64,000 nt of DNA from Allacma fusca (Eukaryota > Arthropoda > Collembola > Symphypleona > Sminthuridae): assembly GCA_947179485.1 (NCBI GenBank), contig OX359247.1, positions 8,957,060 to 9,021,059 on the forward strand, in the 5' to 3' direction. Shown one piece after another: positions 1-11,905 of this stretch (its first letter is position 1; each line of letters starts with the position of its first letter). The notes below the pieces were generated by a model, which did not search any database, had not been told where the DNA came from, and saw only the letters and a list, made by a program, of their open reading frames with translations. The translations under genes were made by a program, and so were the position numbers.

Positions 1-297
1 CGTATTTTCGACCACTGGTCAAATCTTGTCCGACAACTGCACACCCGCTCAGAGTCTAATCTAGTGATTTATAGATTTGTTTGTCAATATCCTTTGATCT
101 GGATTTACTTAATTGGATAGAACCATGCTTCGGAATTATTTGGTACAGTTGATTCTAGAGGGGTAGAAATTATGAGGAGAGAGTATTTACACTGGAATAA
201 AATAATAATTACATATTGGATGAAACAAAAATATTTACAGGAGATCCCTCATCTTGGAACCTGAAAGGCTCTAATAAGAGTAATGACCAGGACCAAC
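1..297 (-). other. Host intron downstream of the Ig5 exon (partial)
   Basis: This is the start of the intron that follows the Ig5 exon of the minus-strand sidestep-family gene. It runs out of the window at position 1. I see no further exon, repeat or RNA gene in it. Confidence 0.6.
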
Positions 298-606
298 CTG
301 CTGGAACAAGTTGATAAACACAGGGCCTTTCAGCATTCCCAATAGAATTGGAAGCCCAGCAGAGAATAGTTCCGAAATCCTCTTCAGAGCGTATATGGTA
401 ACGGAGCAGACTTCGAGACCCATCGTTGGAATAAATCTCGGAGGCTAAGTCACTATTCTCTCCCACTGTGTTCGTATGCGTCCAGTAAAACTTGAGATTA
501 TTGGGAAGTGCGTCCATTTCACAACTTATGTTCACGTCTTCGGAGCGAGAGGCTGCTAAAATTACGGCGTCTGATCCTGACAACTCCGTCTGACATGCTG
601 GAGCAT
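298..606 (-). CDS. Sidestep-family adhesion protein, exon encoding Ig domain 5
   Basis: Coding exon of a sidestep-family (Side) cell-surface protein; in Drosophila these Ig-superfamily proteins guide motor axons and pair with Beat-family receptors. The acceptor reads TTCCTTCCAG just before base 606. The exon gives a whole Ig domain: first cysteine in NISCEMD, tryptophan in FYWTHT, second cysteine in ILCWASNSIG, then the family-typical ending CVYQLVPAG. The length is 309 nt, phase 1 in and phase 1 out, matching the upstream exon. The donor is GTTGGT, a weak match to the usual GTAAGT. Fibronectin and membrane exons should follow beyond base 1. The family call is confident; the paralog is not resolved. 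Confidence 0.85.
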
Positions 607-876
607 CTGGAAGGAAAACAAATTTCTCTTTTATATATCTTCACTCTCACCCAGGACAAAGTATTTAAAGAGCCGATTCCCGTTGTCTCATTACTATATC
701 TAAGTATCTATCTATCTCTCCTATACTGAAAGTCCCACTACTCCACATTCATCAACTTTTCCAAGGGAGGCTCATCCAGGGAAATTAAAATTACATTCTA
801 AATGTTTCTTACAGTATTATGACAGTCTCGATATATACCTATAATTATTACACAGATATACATGTATTCCACTTAC

Positions 877-1036
877 ACATGATTTCCAGACGAACTTCAT
901 TACTGAACCCGACTCCCTGCTCATTGACAGCTTTGCAAGAGTAATTCCCTGCCGAAGGTCGACTCACTTTCTGGAGAACTAGACTTTGATTGCTTAAAAT
1001 AACTCCTGAAGTCCGGTTGTGCTGGAGCATGACTCC
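877..1036 (-). CDS. Sidestep-family adhesion protein, second half of Ig domain 4
   Basis: This exon carries the back half of Ig4 with the motif AGNYSCKAVNEQG, in which the cysteine is the second of the disulfide pair. The acceptor is a polypyrimidine run ending TTTTTGCAG before base 1036, and the donor is GTAAGTG after 877. Its 160 nt begin in phase 0, as the preceding exon (7436-7566) requires, and end in phase 1, as exon 298-606 requires. The following intron is only 270 nt. Confidence 0.86.
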
Positions 1037-4000
1037 CTGCAAAAACAAAAAAGAAATTTTAAAATCACACATACAAATGGGTGGAAATATTTCAAAGATC
1101 ATTTCAAACGTAAATTCCTAATTAGTGTCTTCAACCTCCGATTCCATGATTTGCTGAAGTAACATTTTTCGTGTGCCAACTCCCTTGTTGTTGTAAATAA
1201 CCTTTGAGGCTATTCCGGATCAAAAGAAATTCCAAAATTCAAAACTCTGCTAAACTTCTGGCTGACTCGTTAATCATCCCGTCGAGATGTAGTACCTGAG
1301 CTTAATTCCCTGTATCAACATTAGTGCGGTGGAAAATTCCTAATAATTTCATAGCTCATTACTGACAGTTGCGAAATTTATTTTTGATGTAGGAAGTCAT
1401 CTGTAGTATGCTTCAATGGGCTGGAAATGTAGGATTGAGTTCTACTGTAATTTACATAATAAATAAGTGTGGAAAGTCAGGCTTAGCCTGATATCCGTTG
1501 ATGAAGCTTTTACCATTAAATTTGCTTTTGATTCATTTGTACGATGTATTTATGTTTGAAGACTCCGCGTGTTTTAATTCTGGTGTGCATAGTTCCTTTT
1601 TAGTTAAATTAAAAAAATCCTGTGAACTTATATTTTGTAAACGCGTTGGGATAAATATTTATGGAAATATTTATCTGATGCATTGCGGGAATTGAATCCT
1701 TCAGAATGGAAAGGACCAGGAGAAAATAGTACAGAACAAACTATAACTTCATGTAATCAGTCATGAGATTCAGGCATTTATACAGAATTTGCTAGATTAA
1801 GGGTGCTGTGACATATTTTAGGTTCAGTTTTTGATAGTAAATAGACTCTAGGAAAACATTTGGGTCTTACCAGCAAGAAAAGGAATTATGGGCAAGAAAG
1901 TAGGAAAATGTAGAATAGTTTATAGAAATCGAAAATAATTAAATATTTATTTTCAGGTATGGAGGAGAACAGGAGTGAAAATAAATTTGAAGGAGAAAGT
2001 AACTTTGGACATAATTTGGCATGAAAACTTGTATAAATTTCTCCCCAGTTGAATCTAAACTTTGTGATTACTGCAGGTAAATGTGAGCTAACCTGTATGT
2101 ACTTCCTGGGTTCTCTCCGTGAGTGTGCATTTACTATATCTACAGTAGTCTCATGTTCTCGTTCAGAAGCAAGAGCCTGACGGAGTGCCGGGAATGTGAG
2201 TGCAAGTCACGGGTATTTTTATTTCCTGGGAAATGTGCTCAACAAATTATTCTGACCATGTCGTTAACGTGCAGGCTTCTCCACGATCACCACTACTCCT
2301 TCAAAATATGTCCTTTAATCCCTCCACTCTAACACTACCAGAGTAGTACTTGATGCTGCTACAACAACAATAATTGTGTAACTTGAGTTTGCATATACAT
2401 AAGCATTTAAGGACGGGAACGAGCGCCACTCATGCAATCTTGATAACAAGGTTTTTGGGAAACCCGATATCAGGTTTCCCAGGATTGGAGAAAATCAACG
2501 TTGGGGGATTGGAGTTAAATTCCATTAAAGAACCGTGGAACCTTCCCAGTTTGCCTAAAACTTGAAAATTGGTCGTAATTAGGGAACTGAACCTTAACCT
2601 AGTACGAGTACAGTGCATCACATAAATCTCAACATCCTTCCATCCAAGTTTAAAACTCCGATCTAGGAATGTTCAAGTACTAGGGATAATTAGCCACATC
2701 AACTTTCTGATTGAGATTTAACTCTCGATAATTATTGCAGTTCCTGGGTTTGGGTAATATCTCATGCAATTACAGTTGGGAAATTGTGTGCACCCCAGAG
2801 AATAACTGATCTCTATTGGATTAAGTGAAATCAGGAGGGTAAATAGCATTGCTCCTGAATAAAAGGTTCACAAATGTAAAAGATTGTGTGCACGTTCTCG
2901 AATTGATTCTTCTGAGACTAGTCGCTAAAAGAGTTTATGCACGTCTTGCATGTAGGCGGGTGTAAGTATCTACATATGCGGAATTGCATGGATAGCTGGA
3001 TATCGGCCATATATATATACACGAATATTCCATGGAACGAGAAAACATGAGGTAGTGGGATAAATGTCAAGTCACGCAATAATTTTTTATGAAACGTATG
3101 AATGCTCGATTTTATGATTTCTTTGCCATGGGGACTGTGACCGGAAAATTCAGAGCTATTCCTAGAAAATAATCCGTAAGGAAAAGGGAAGTTGTTGCAG
3201 CACAACCTCAGGAACAGGTTCAATGGCAGTCACATCACATGGGAGAGATGCAAAAACATATTTAGTACTTTCACCGCTACCCACAATTAAACCCGTACTT
3301 TCTCCCTTTAATATTTTTGAAAGTACTCCAAAAATACTAATTAGGGCTGATCGTTCCCCTGTATTTATTTTACGGAGTCCTTTGTGTAGACGTAAATAAA
3401 TATGTGCCTCATATTTGTACTTACATATGCCGTCATGTCTGAATGGTGAGGTATAAGGAAGTAGGCATTATAGCCGTGTCCTTATTGACTATATTATGTT
3501 GAGCTGTTGTCAAATATTTTCGTATCGGGATTGTAATTTTGGGCAATTTATTGTAGCACACTGAGGATTCCAATTGTGCATAGTGTGTTGTGTGTGAGGC
3601 TATGTATATAATATCACATTGACTTTATTGCTTACAGATATGAACTGGTGCATAACGACCTGGAAATTTGGAGGCATAAGGCTGGAACAACATCTTAAAT
3701 AAATCTCCAACGGCCATTGAGAAATCGAAAGGAAGAATAAGTTCAATAAACAACCCGGCCATTATGCATCACGTGATACACTTAGACACAACAATGCAGC
3801 AATAATTTTTCAAATAAGTGCATATATCCAGGGTGGAGAGTACAATAGGAGCCGTATCGGCTCAAGTGTTCGGGCCACATAAATAAAATAGGACGGTGTG
3901 TACGAGGGACTCGTAAAAATTGTAGCTGGAGTGTGTATGAATGTGTATGTACATATGTAGATGGATATTTGTAAATGTATATAGGGACAGTCGTGAGTAG

Positions 4001-7000
4001 GATAGGGAAAAAGCGGGGTGATAAGTTGGAAGGGAAAAGTCACATGAAATAATAATGGAAGGGATACTATATAAAATCACGTAAATCACAGCCTACCAAC
4101 TATTCTCCTTTTCATATTGATTTTATTGTCACTATTTCCCTACATTCATGAACACTTCCTATTCCTTCACTTGTATTTATGAGCTTTCCATTATTCGAAA
4201 GTAACTACCATCATTTCGTAAATCTCCCATATACTTACGTTTCTTCTTTCTCCTACTTTCTCCCTCCCTGCTTCCTAGTGGCTGGAGGAGAATGTGCGTG
4301 TATGCACTTAATATTACTATTATTGAGTTCAAATCAGGCACATAACATAATGGAATCTCAACTTATTACTTGGAACAAGTGTATCCAGTGCCGTACTTCG
4401 TCTCTCTATATATAGATACAGGCACATATCCCAAGTTCCTGATTCCCTTGTAATTGCCAGCTCAGGTTTTACTTCCACACCTATGTACAGGCACTTAATG
4501 CCTTACACATACGTGAATGTTCATAAAATTCCCTTAAAGTGGATACTGTACGTTGAAACATACACATATCCTCCCGCGGACCAATTACTACCTAAAAGTT
4601 ACCATTTGAGGAAAGGCTTTCAACTCTGAACTATACAGGCACAGATGCGTGGTTATGTGCATATGTACAAGCCAGTACATATATCTATAATTTACATACT
4701 TATAAACTTCCTTATTTCCAGGGAGTTTTGCCTGCCCAAAATCTCTGCTCAGCTGAGATATTAGGCAGGAAGGAACAGGAAGGAAAACATACTCTGGCAA
4801 GACGCATTGCAAGCCAGTGAGGTCCAGTCTAGTCATCCAGAAGAGCATGAGCATAATAACACATGCTCTCACATATGTATGTCCGGCACTTTCATGTAGT
4901 TTCAGGAGGTCATAATACTTGCGAGAGAAAAGAACATGACTCGAACGAGGTGTTCCGGGGAATACCTCCCCTCCCTAATAGACTTGATTTGTTTTATTTT
5001 TCCCGTTAACTTTCTCCTAATTGCACTCCGTTCAACCTTCCTCGAATAAACCAGTGCTTCCTGTATTGACCCTACTCATGACCTCACATAGGAAACATGT
5101 ACGTTTGTACTTTGCTAGTAATTGCACATGTTCTCATAACTTTCTCTCAAAGGGTGCTTCTGTAGCACTTTAGTGGCTAGCGGCTTGCTTTCACCGGACT
5201 TTCTCTCAACACTTACGGTTTGTAGGATGTAATGAAATACCCTAACTTATTTTAAGTAGCACTACATTACTTTACATGTTTTTAGTGCACAGACGTGAGA
5301 AGGGAGCAATCTAGAATAGGATATTTCCCTGAATTTTAAAACCTCAATGAGCTGCTGTTCTTGGAATTGGAGGCTCAGGGCTGAGGTTGCAAAGGTTAGA
5401 AATATTATAAGGCTGCCGAGCCCTGAATTCCGTCGACGGTGCATTGTTTTATGACTCGATCGGAACAATAACTTTCTCCTGATCAGGATTTTATGCAGGA
5501 ATTTATTAGGGAAGACCAAACATATATTTGTTGCAGTCATAGGATTTTGTGCACCTTCGGAACGAACGTACACATAAATTGGGGGCGGGAGGTGGAACAA
5601 TATGCAACAGCACTTCAGGAGAATGTAAGAAAACGTCTCCCTTGGTTCTACTATATATTCTCCCTTGTATAAAATGAAACTTGTACGTGTCAAAATTTAA
5701 TAGAGCTCGGGCCCACGACGATTCAAGGAGAAAGCTATCCAAAAGTATCAGAGCTCTAACTACCTTCCGTAGTATGCATAGTGTTTTGAAGTGAGGCTAT
5801 AACTTACAATCGAAGATCAGAGCTGCCTTGAGCGGAATATCTTCGTAGAGCTCATACGATGATACTGGAACTTGGAGGGTGAACTTACGTCAGGAGCCCA
5901 GGACGGCGTATGTACATATCTACACACATACAAAATTTCCAGACTCCCTATACAAGCAAGGAGAGTATAGAGACGCTGGAGACGAAAAAAGCTGCTTCGT
6001 CATTCGGCATTAAGTGTCAACTAAATCAGGATGTGGCATGTGTTTCCACCCATGGGGAAAAGCAAGAACGGCGTAATCCTGTAATCTCCAATTTTCGCAC
6101 ATAACTTACAAGCACATAATCTAAGGCTTTGTATTTGATCAAACTTGTCTTTAAAACTTGCTCAGCTTCATCGCTCCTTCAGCTACTTTCCAGCTCTAAC
6201 GCCTTTCTCCCACCGTTTTTCAAACTAACTCTTGCAACCAGTAACCTTCCCCATACTGTACCTTTCCTTAGGCCTTTCACTTGATGCTGTTTTAACAGCC
6301 TCCCTTTGCTTAATGAAAGAACACAAAATCTGTTTACGGACTTGTCCTCGTATTAAATTTGTAACATATCTCCCAGTATAGTTTACACTTTTGGGAGTGA
6401 GAATCTATCATTTTTTAATAACTCACTTGCTACAAGCAAACTGCATAAATTGATTTACTTATTTCAGAAACAATTTTCGAAAACGCTGGGATATACATGG
6501 CACAAAGTGAAAGTGCCTCCAAACAAACCAAGCAACAAGAAAGCTGAACCTGACCAAGTCTATAAATCACTCACCATGCTCCGAAAAATATTACACGCCT
6601 TGCGTGCCACAAAACGCACAGCAGCATCCTTTCCTACAGAGTCCTCGTCACAATAACTCATATGAAAGAGACCAAGTCAAAAGTGAAAGCACATTACATG
6701 TATGTACAATCGCACAGAGCCACCCAGCATTAGTGGAGACATGGCTCCAACACTTTATCACAACTTGAAGCAATCATTGCAGCAACCTTACACTAGCGTG
6801 CCGAGAGATGAGAATGCCGAAAGGAAAAAAAGTGTCCCCATTCAATTCCAAAAGGAGGGAAATAAAAAATGAAGTGAAAGGTAAACATTCGCATGGAGAC
6901 GCGAGAGTTTCAAAAGGAGAAAAAGACACGAGATTCTATCCAATCACACAACCACATTGAATCCTTTATAGTCACCGGTCAGTGCAGAGTATTTCCCCTC

Positions 7001-7435
7001 GGATCTTAAATATCACTGAGGCTCATGCACCCTCATATTTACTAAAGCCTTATGGAGTTAAGCTTCAAAATTCCTACTCAACCTCGACCTTGAAGCCTAC
7101 CACACTCGGTGTAAATCACTCCAGATCACACATTCCTTCAGTTCTTTAAAGAATGTACTATGACTGTATAAAAAATTAACCCTACTGTTTGTCTAAACAA
7201 TTCTCAAGTAGTAAGTACCTCATGATAACATATAATTACATATGTGTTCTTTATTGATATATAAAATATTTTGGGAAAGATATGAAAAAGTGAGAAAATA
7301 TTGAATAGAATGGAAGTTTTTGGAGTTGGCAACCTTGGTGAAGACACTAGTAGATACATGCTTTCACCCAATCGTGTATGTCCGTATGAACGAACCCACA
7401 ATGAGAAGTGAAAAGATAAAAAATAAGAATCTTAC
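1037..7435 (-). other. Host intron within Ig domain 4 (6.4 kb)
   Basis: Intron between the two halves of Ig4. I find no convincing coding exon on either strand. It holds short TA runs near 3010, a perfect 9-bp inverted repeat at 2456-2481, and several copies of the dispersed 9-mer ACTTTCTCC (starts 3297, 4255, 5009 and 5471; inverse copy at 1992). Short open frames here have no splice support or family resemblance. Confidence 0.6.
2456..2481. repeat. Perfect 9-bp inverted repeat with 8-nt loop
   Basis: TGGGAAACC at 2456-2464 and GGTTTCCCA at 2473-2481 are perfect reverse complements, separated by CGATATCA, which itself contains the palindrome GATATC. It lies deep in the host intron, with no gene or element end nearby. 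Confidence 0.6.
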
Positions 7436-7566
7436 ATTGTGAAACCAGGATAGTTTCTCATACGCCGGGTTGGCTTTGATGATACATTCGAAATAGACGT
7501 CGTCCCCCTCCTTGATGTCATTTGGATTCAGGGAAGACCCCATACGAAGTGACAATATAGGGGAAT
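7436..7566 (-). CDS. Sidestep-family adhesion protein, first half of Ig domain 4
   Basis: The exon reads SLRMGSSLNPNDIKEGDDVY and then FECIIKANP, with the first Ig cysteine and the tryptophan in KLSWFHN. The NPNDIKEGDDVYFEC stretch is highly characteristic of the fourth Ig domain of Side proteins (family recall). The acceptor is ATGTTTCAG before 7566 and the donor is GTAAGA after 7436. It is 131 nt, completing the phase 1 codon left by exon 36135-36279 and ending in phase 0. The huge intron just upstream in the gene (to 36134) is the one carrying the Polinton. Confidence 0.87.
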
Positions 7567-9682
7567 CTGAAACATGTGTAAGAAATAGAATGAACACCAG
7601 TGTCAAAAATAAGCTGGAAGACTCGATATTTCCCAAGTCATACCAACAAATAGCCTTATCACAGCATGCATCAACAGCAAACAGAAATTTCAGAACTTCC
7701 AATGAAGTCAACTTACTTCTTGATACTTTTTAGGATCCTACATTCACAAGCAGAGCAAAGCATTAGAATTATAAAAGGGTTTATAAGAAGAGATAAAATT
7801 ACATTTTAAAATATTTTGAGGGAATTTGAAGCAAGGGAGAGAAAGTTATTATGAATAGCAGGGATGTGTTCCATATAATTGCATAAGTAGTCAATGGTAG
7901 AGCTTTGGGAGCGTTGGGTACTACCATGTAAAATTTAAACCCTAAACACAATCTCTTTTTTCCAAAATCTTTTCCAATTTTACGGATGTACAGCTTTCTA
8001 TGCAACTGTGTAGACGTGAGGTATGATTATATTACGAAGAGGAACATATGTATTAACAATGACGGAATCACCAGGCGGGAGACACGCAGATGATGTTTAC
8101 TTTCACGCACAATAGCTTTAGATTTTCCCCATGTTCGAGCAAGATTGTTTTAAAATAAGATACTTTCATCTCTCTCTCTCTAGCGGCTTGAATGAATGCC
8201 AGGGATTTCACCGACTTCATTTCATTCCACTGCTTACTTAGTGAAAGAACTTGCACGTGCCTCTATACTTATGATTGTAGGTACATACTTTTTTTTCCAG
8301 GCTCGTACATGCATCGATCCTTCTCAATAACCTTACACATTATTGTAAGTACATATTCAATTTTCTAAATGCAAACCAGACCGTAGTCATCGTGTTTTCC
8401 TTTTGACCACATCAAAATTATTTTTATAATATGAGCACATATTTGTATGTCCTTACATGTTCACTGACTATTTGATTGTTTGCATAAATGGTGTGAGTGA
8501 AAGCACACAAGTATCTACTTCACATACATACAAGTATGTACGTGAATGCATGCAAACACTCACTTAACAAACAAAGCCTGGCACACACTGAAGTAAATTA
8601 TTTTCATGGTTCTGTGACCAGTAGCTAAATGTGTACACTTGTGGGGGAACCAAGAGACAGCTCACACGAACAAGTATCTGCATACAAAACTTGTCAAATT
8701 GCTTTAAGAATTTTCTCATGCAAAACGAACACTGTTTGAAATTCCAAAAATAGTATTTTTCATGATATGTATGCGTGTATGTGTGTGGGTGTGTTTACAA
8801 GTGTTGGTAAGAATTGTGAAGCATAGGATTTTATTTTGCAAATGTTTTTCATTTTATTTTGTAGGGCTTATTTTTCCTAGTATGAAAAGATGGTGGGGTA
8901 ACATTTGCTGGGAAATCTGTTGGTGTTTTGAAGTGTCTACTGAGGTTGTTACGCCCTGGAAATGGAAAATCATTGGAATGCATACAAAACTGTTATTTCG
9001 TGAGGAGATCTTCGGGAATGGGCCCTGCACAGAGTAAATATTTGGGTAAATCGAACGCTCAGGAATGGTAATGGAAATGCAAATGTGCGATTTACCATGT
9101 TGTCTCCCACTTTCTCCCTGGCTTTCTCTTGGACAACTGTGCTATGTATGTGCATGTGGGTGTGTGTGTGTGTGTGTGGTGTCTGTGTGTGCCCCTTGTA
9201 GTGAAATTATGTTTCAAGGCTTTGGAAGGGAATCCAAAACCAAATGGAGAAATTCTTCTTATCCAATTTTCGTTACAGGAGAGAATCCCCTGAGTGAAGT
9301 TCAAGTAGTGAGTGCACACCTCACAATCTCCAGCTAAATCGCGCCCAAGGTATATAGACACACACAGTTGAAGCCATAATTCCACCGCCACTAAATACGT
9401 GTTTGAGATACAAGATCAAAACATGCTCTGTGGATACATACAAATGTAACTACACATTGAGAATTTAACAGGACGGACGGAGATCAGACCTATAAGGAGC
9501 AAGGGTCTGACTGAGCTGTAATACATACAAATCTTAAGGAAAGCCTGAAGATAGGATTCCCTGCTGTTGTTCAATGTGGGGTGGCCCTGCCATTCGCTGA
9601 ATTCAAGGGATAAAGCCCACATTTATAAAAGATGTGGATACTTCTGTAGAGATGTTCTAATTTCATAGGCTACTTTCTCCAG
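7567..9682 (-). other. Host intron between Ig3 and Ig4, segment to the right-to-left side of the Polinton
   Basis: Intronic host sequence between the Ig4 exon and the left target duplication. It contains a (TG)n run at 9161-9178 and copies of ACTTTCTCC at 9109 and 9672, the latter ending 3 bp before the target duplication. No supported exon or RNA gene is visible. Confidence 0.6.
9161..9178. repeat. (TG)n microsatellite
   Basis: Uninterrupted TG dinucleotides in host intron DNA, followed by a degenerate continuation (GTGTCTGTGTGTG). Ordinary simple repeat. Confidence 0.85.
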
Positions 9683-9688
9683 CGCGGT
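9683..9688. repeat. Polinton target-site duplication, left copy
   Basis: CGCGGT directly precedes the first base (AG) of the terminal inverted repeat and is repeated exactly at 27011-27016. Six bases is the known Polinton/Maverick duplication length. The copy fixes the element boundary to the base. Confidence 0.95.
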
Positions 9689-9763
9689 AGTAGGTATACC
9701 GTGTATGCCCATGCGGCCTGAAACGCCCCATGCTGTAGGTATAGGTGACCTTAATCCCCAAAG
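9689..9763 (+). repeat. Polinton terminal inverted repeat, left
   Basis: These 75 bases are the exact reverse complement of 26936-27010. The repeat starts AGTAGGTATACC; AG...CT ends are typical of Polintons. A degraded extension of about 17 bp (to near 9780) still shows partial complementarity. GTAGGTATA occurs twice inside the repeat (near 9690 and 9735). Confidence 0.96.
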
Positions 9764-10195
9764 CCCCGTTATGCCCTTGATAGGGAAAGTTTTATACTGT
9801 ATTGTTCAAGGGCGGGCTATTGTATCAAGGTAAAAGGCTTATATTGAATCATTTATGTAATATGTATACCCTTACCTGGGTGGTAGGGAAACTCGGAAAG
9901 TACATGTATATATCAGCAATAAAACACATTGCAACTAATGCCACATCGCGTGGCAGAGTAGTTAATGCGTTGAAATATAAGTAGTAACATAAGAATCGAA
10001 ACTTGCTAACCTTGATGAAAAACGTTTACAGGTTGAATAAGGTCACTCCAAAGCGGTAAGCGGATAATGAAAACAAAAATAGTTTGTTTCCCCCTATATA
10101 TGGGGTTTGTTTTTGGTATAGTAGGACATCATTCACTCCACAATTCTATTTGAGTTATTACAAATCAAGCAAATTCCTTGAAATTTAAGTTCAAA
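9764..10195. other. Polinton left subterminal non-coding region with promoter
   Basis: No gene is recognisable between the left terminal repeat and the first ATG at 10196. Its right part carries a TATA-like TATATATG at 10095-10102 and the initiator-like TCATTC (10129-10134), giving a likely start near 10131 and a 65-nt leader for the 531-aa gene. Confidence 0.55.
10095..10134 (+). promoter_or_regulatory. Core promoter of the 531-aa gene
   Basis: TATATATG at 10095 is followed about 36 bp later by TCATTCACTC, which matches the arthropod initiator pattern TCA-K-T-Y. The same TCATTCACTC stands in front of the next gene at 11879, so the two promoters share an initiator. Confidence 0.5.
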
Positions 10196-11791
10196 ATGTC
10201 TATAATTTTTGAAAACCCGCCTGCATCTCCTGATATAATTGAGCTGGCATTGGAGGACCCATCTCCCGCAAAATTTCCGCGAATAGAAACTATCTTTATC
10301 GAAGACAATGAAGAAATCCATGAACACGTCAAATTTTATCCGGGTGGAGACGAACACATGCGGGAACATTCGGAGGAAAAAATCTCTGGAGTGAAGAAAA
10401 ACTTGGATTTGAAGATTGATATGGAGCTTATTCCTAAGGCAAAACGGTACTGGATTGGAAAACGACAAATACATGAACATATACTTTACTTGGCGAGTAT
10501 CATGTTCTATCATGTATGTCAACATCCATTCAATCAGCTACAACTGTCTTTACTCTGTAATTGTAAAGAATTTGAATTTCTAAGACGAGAGTGGAGAAAT
10601 AAAGTTCGATGGTTCCGAAGACACAAGACCGAATCTCACAACTATCAGAACTACCGTAACATGTTCCCACAGTTTCTACTAAATCATTTATCCCCACCTA
10701 AACAACTATCAGTTCCAGAACTCCCGAAATTTCCGAAAGCCATGGATCTTGCATACCGGCTAAAATCATTTAGCGTAAACTGGAATGATAATCATTTCTA
10801 CACTGGAAAGCCCTATACGGATCACAAAGGGAAAGATATGTCACAAAAATTTTATGTAGCTCAAGCTGGAGGTACTGCATACTGTGTTTATTGCGGAGGT
10901 TATGGCTCCTTCAGAAATCACCATCCAATGACTCGCCCATGGTGCCTACCTACTTGCGCTTTGAAGAAACGAATTCCAGATCCTGAAAAAGAGCGTTATC
11001 GAGAAAAACTTGTGTGGGACGGTGACTTACCGACATTTCATTCCAAGATTGAGGAACCAGTTGAAGAACAGAAAACTGTCCATCAAGCTTACCATCGTGT
11101 GAAGAAAAGCTATGATTTGAGGATTAACAAGAAACATGAAGAAGATGCGAGGTGGTATTGGTCACGAAAACGTTTTGTTTATGAACTGATGGATAAATTA
11201 TCTGAGATAATGCTGGAACATGAATGCCCAGAGTTTCCATGTGAATACAATCTAACTTTTCTGTGTAATTGTAAAGTATTTGATAATTTTAGGTCTTTGT
11301 GGGCTGATCGGATTAAAGGGTTAAATGCCATGTTACCCTATGATCCAGCTATTTCTTTCTCGATGTACCAAAACCATATGCCACACCATCTTGTAAATAA
11401 TCTTGATACTCCTAGAGAAACAGCGATTCTGAACTTACCCAAATTTCCAGCTGCAATGGATTTGGCTTACCGTATAAATTCGTTTAAAACACATTGGGGT
11501 TATTACAATTATGAAGATGATGCTGATGCTGACACCGCTGCTACAGACGAAAATAATGGTGATTATAGAAGATTAGATGGAGAAGAACCTATGGCTGAGC
11601 TGTATTACGTTGCACAGAGCGGAGGTACAGCATATTGCGTTTACTGTGGCGGCTTTGGCTCGTTTAATGCAGATGAAGCTTTCAAACGTCCATGGTGCGT
11701 TCCCTCTTGCTGTATGAAGAAGGATGCAGATCGTCAAATGGAAGAAGCGAGTGTTTTTTCCACAGGATCTCAGTACGAGATTATTTTTTAA
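10196..11791 (+). CDS. Polinton-borne 531-aa protein of two tandem zinc-ligand domains, function unknown
   Basis: I do not recognise this family. The first ATG is at 10196 in context TCAAAATGT; in-frame sequence upstream lacks an ATG. The protein is an internal duplication: residues about 80-258 and 316-509 align throughout. Shared landmarks are a (W/Y)-rich start (RYWIGKRQ / RWYWSRKRF), LLCNCKEF / FLCNCKVF, PELPKFPKAMDLAYR / LNLPKFPAAMDLAYR, and the end YVAQ(A/S)GGTAYCVYCGG then RPWC-x-P-x-C. Each copy has a C-x2-C and a C-x3-C pair (C230, C233, C250, C254; C481, C484, C501, C505), which suggests a metal site. Residues 441-465 are an acidic, Asp-rich linker inside copy 2. There is no signal peptide or membrane span. 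A polyadenylation signal AATAAA is at 11825. A structural or regulatory role are both possible. Confidence 0.88.
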   Translation: MSIIFENPPASPDIIELALEDPSPAKFPRIETIFIEDNEEIHEHVKFYPGGDEHMREHSEEKISGVKKNLDLKIDMELIPKAKRYWIGKRQIHEHILYLASIMFYHVCQHPFNQLQLSLLCNCKEFEFLRREWRNKVRWFRRHKTESHNYQNYRNMFPQFLLNHLSPPKQLSVPELPKFPKAMDLAYRLKSFSVNWNDNHFYTGKPYTDHKGKDMSQKFYVAQAGGTAYCVYCGGYGSFRNHHPMTRPWCLPTCALKKRIPDPEKERYREKLVWDGDLPTFHSKIEEPVEEQKTVHQAYHRVKKSYDLRINKKHEEDARWYWSRKRFVYELMDKLSEIMLEHECPEFPCEYNLTFLCNCKVFDNFRSLWADRIKGLNAMLPYDPAISFSMYQNHMPHHLVNNLDTPRETAILNLPKFPAAMDLAYRINSFKTHWGYYNYEDDADADTAATDENNGDYRRLDGEEPMAELYYVAQSGGTAYCVYCGGFGSFNADEAFKRPWCVPSCCMKKDADRQMEEASVFSTGSQYEIIF

Positions 11792-11851
11792 ACAATTTAA
11801 TTGATTGTAAAACAAAGCTTGATAAATAAAAAAAACAATTTCTCACTCTTG

Positions 11852-11884
11852 TATATAAATATTATGCTGAATTATTAATCATTC
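11852..11884 (+). promoter_or_regulatory. Core promoter of the capsid/protease gene cluster
   Basis: TATATAAAT at 11852-11860 and TCATTCACTC at 11879 are spaced 29 bp from box to the initiator A at 11881, ideal TATA-to-start spacing. The first ATG downstream (11906) opens the virion protein gene, leaving a 25-nt leader. No comparably clear promoter lies between the four genes that follow. Confidence 0.62.
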
Positions 11885-11905
11885 ACTCGATCCTTCAACG
11901 TCAAC

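Noticed and set aside
5262..5693. Minus-strand 143-aa frame in the Ig4 intron
   Set aside because: No recognisable family, no splice or promoter support; consistent with chance.
10178..10195. Upstream in-frame extension of the 531-aa gene
   Set aside because: The frame is open but begins with TTG; the first ATG is 10196 in good context.
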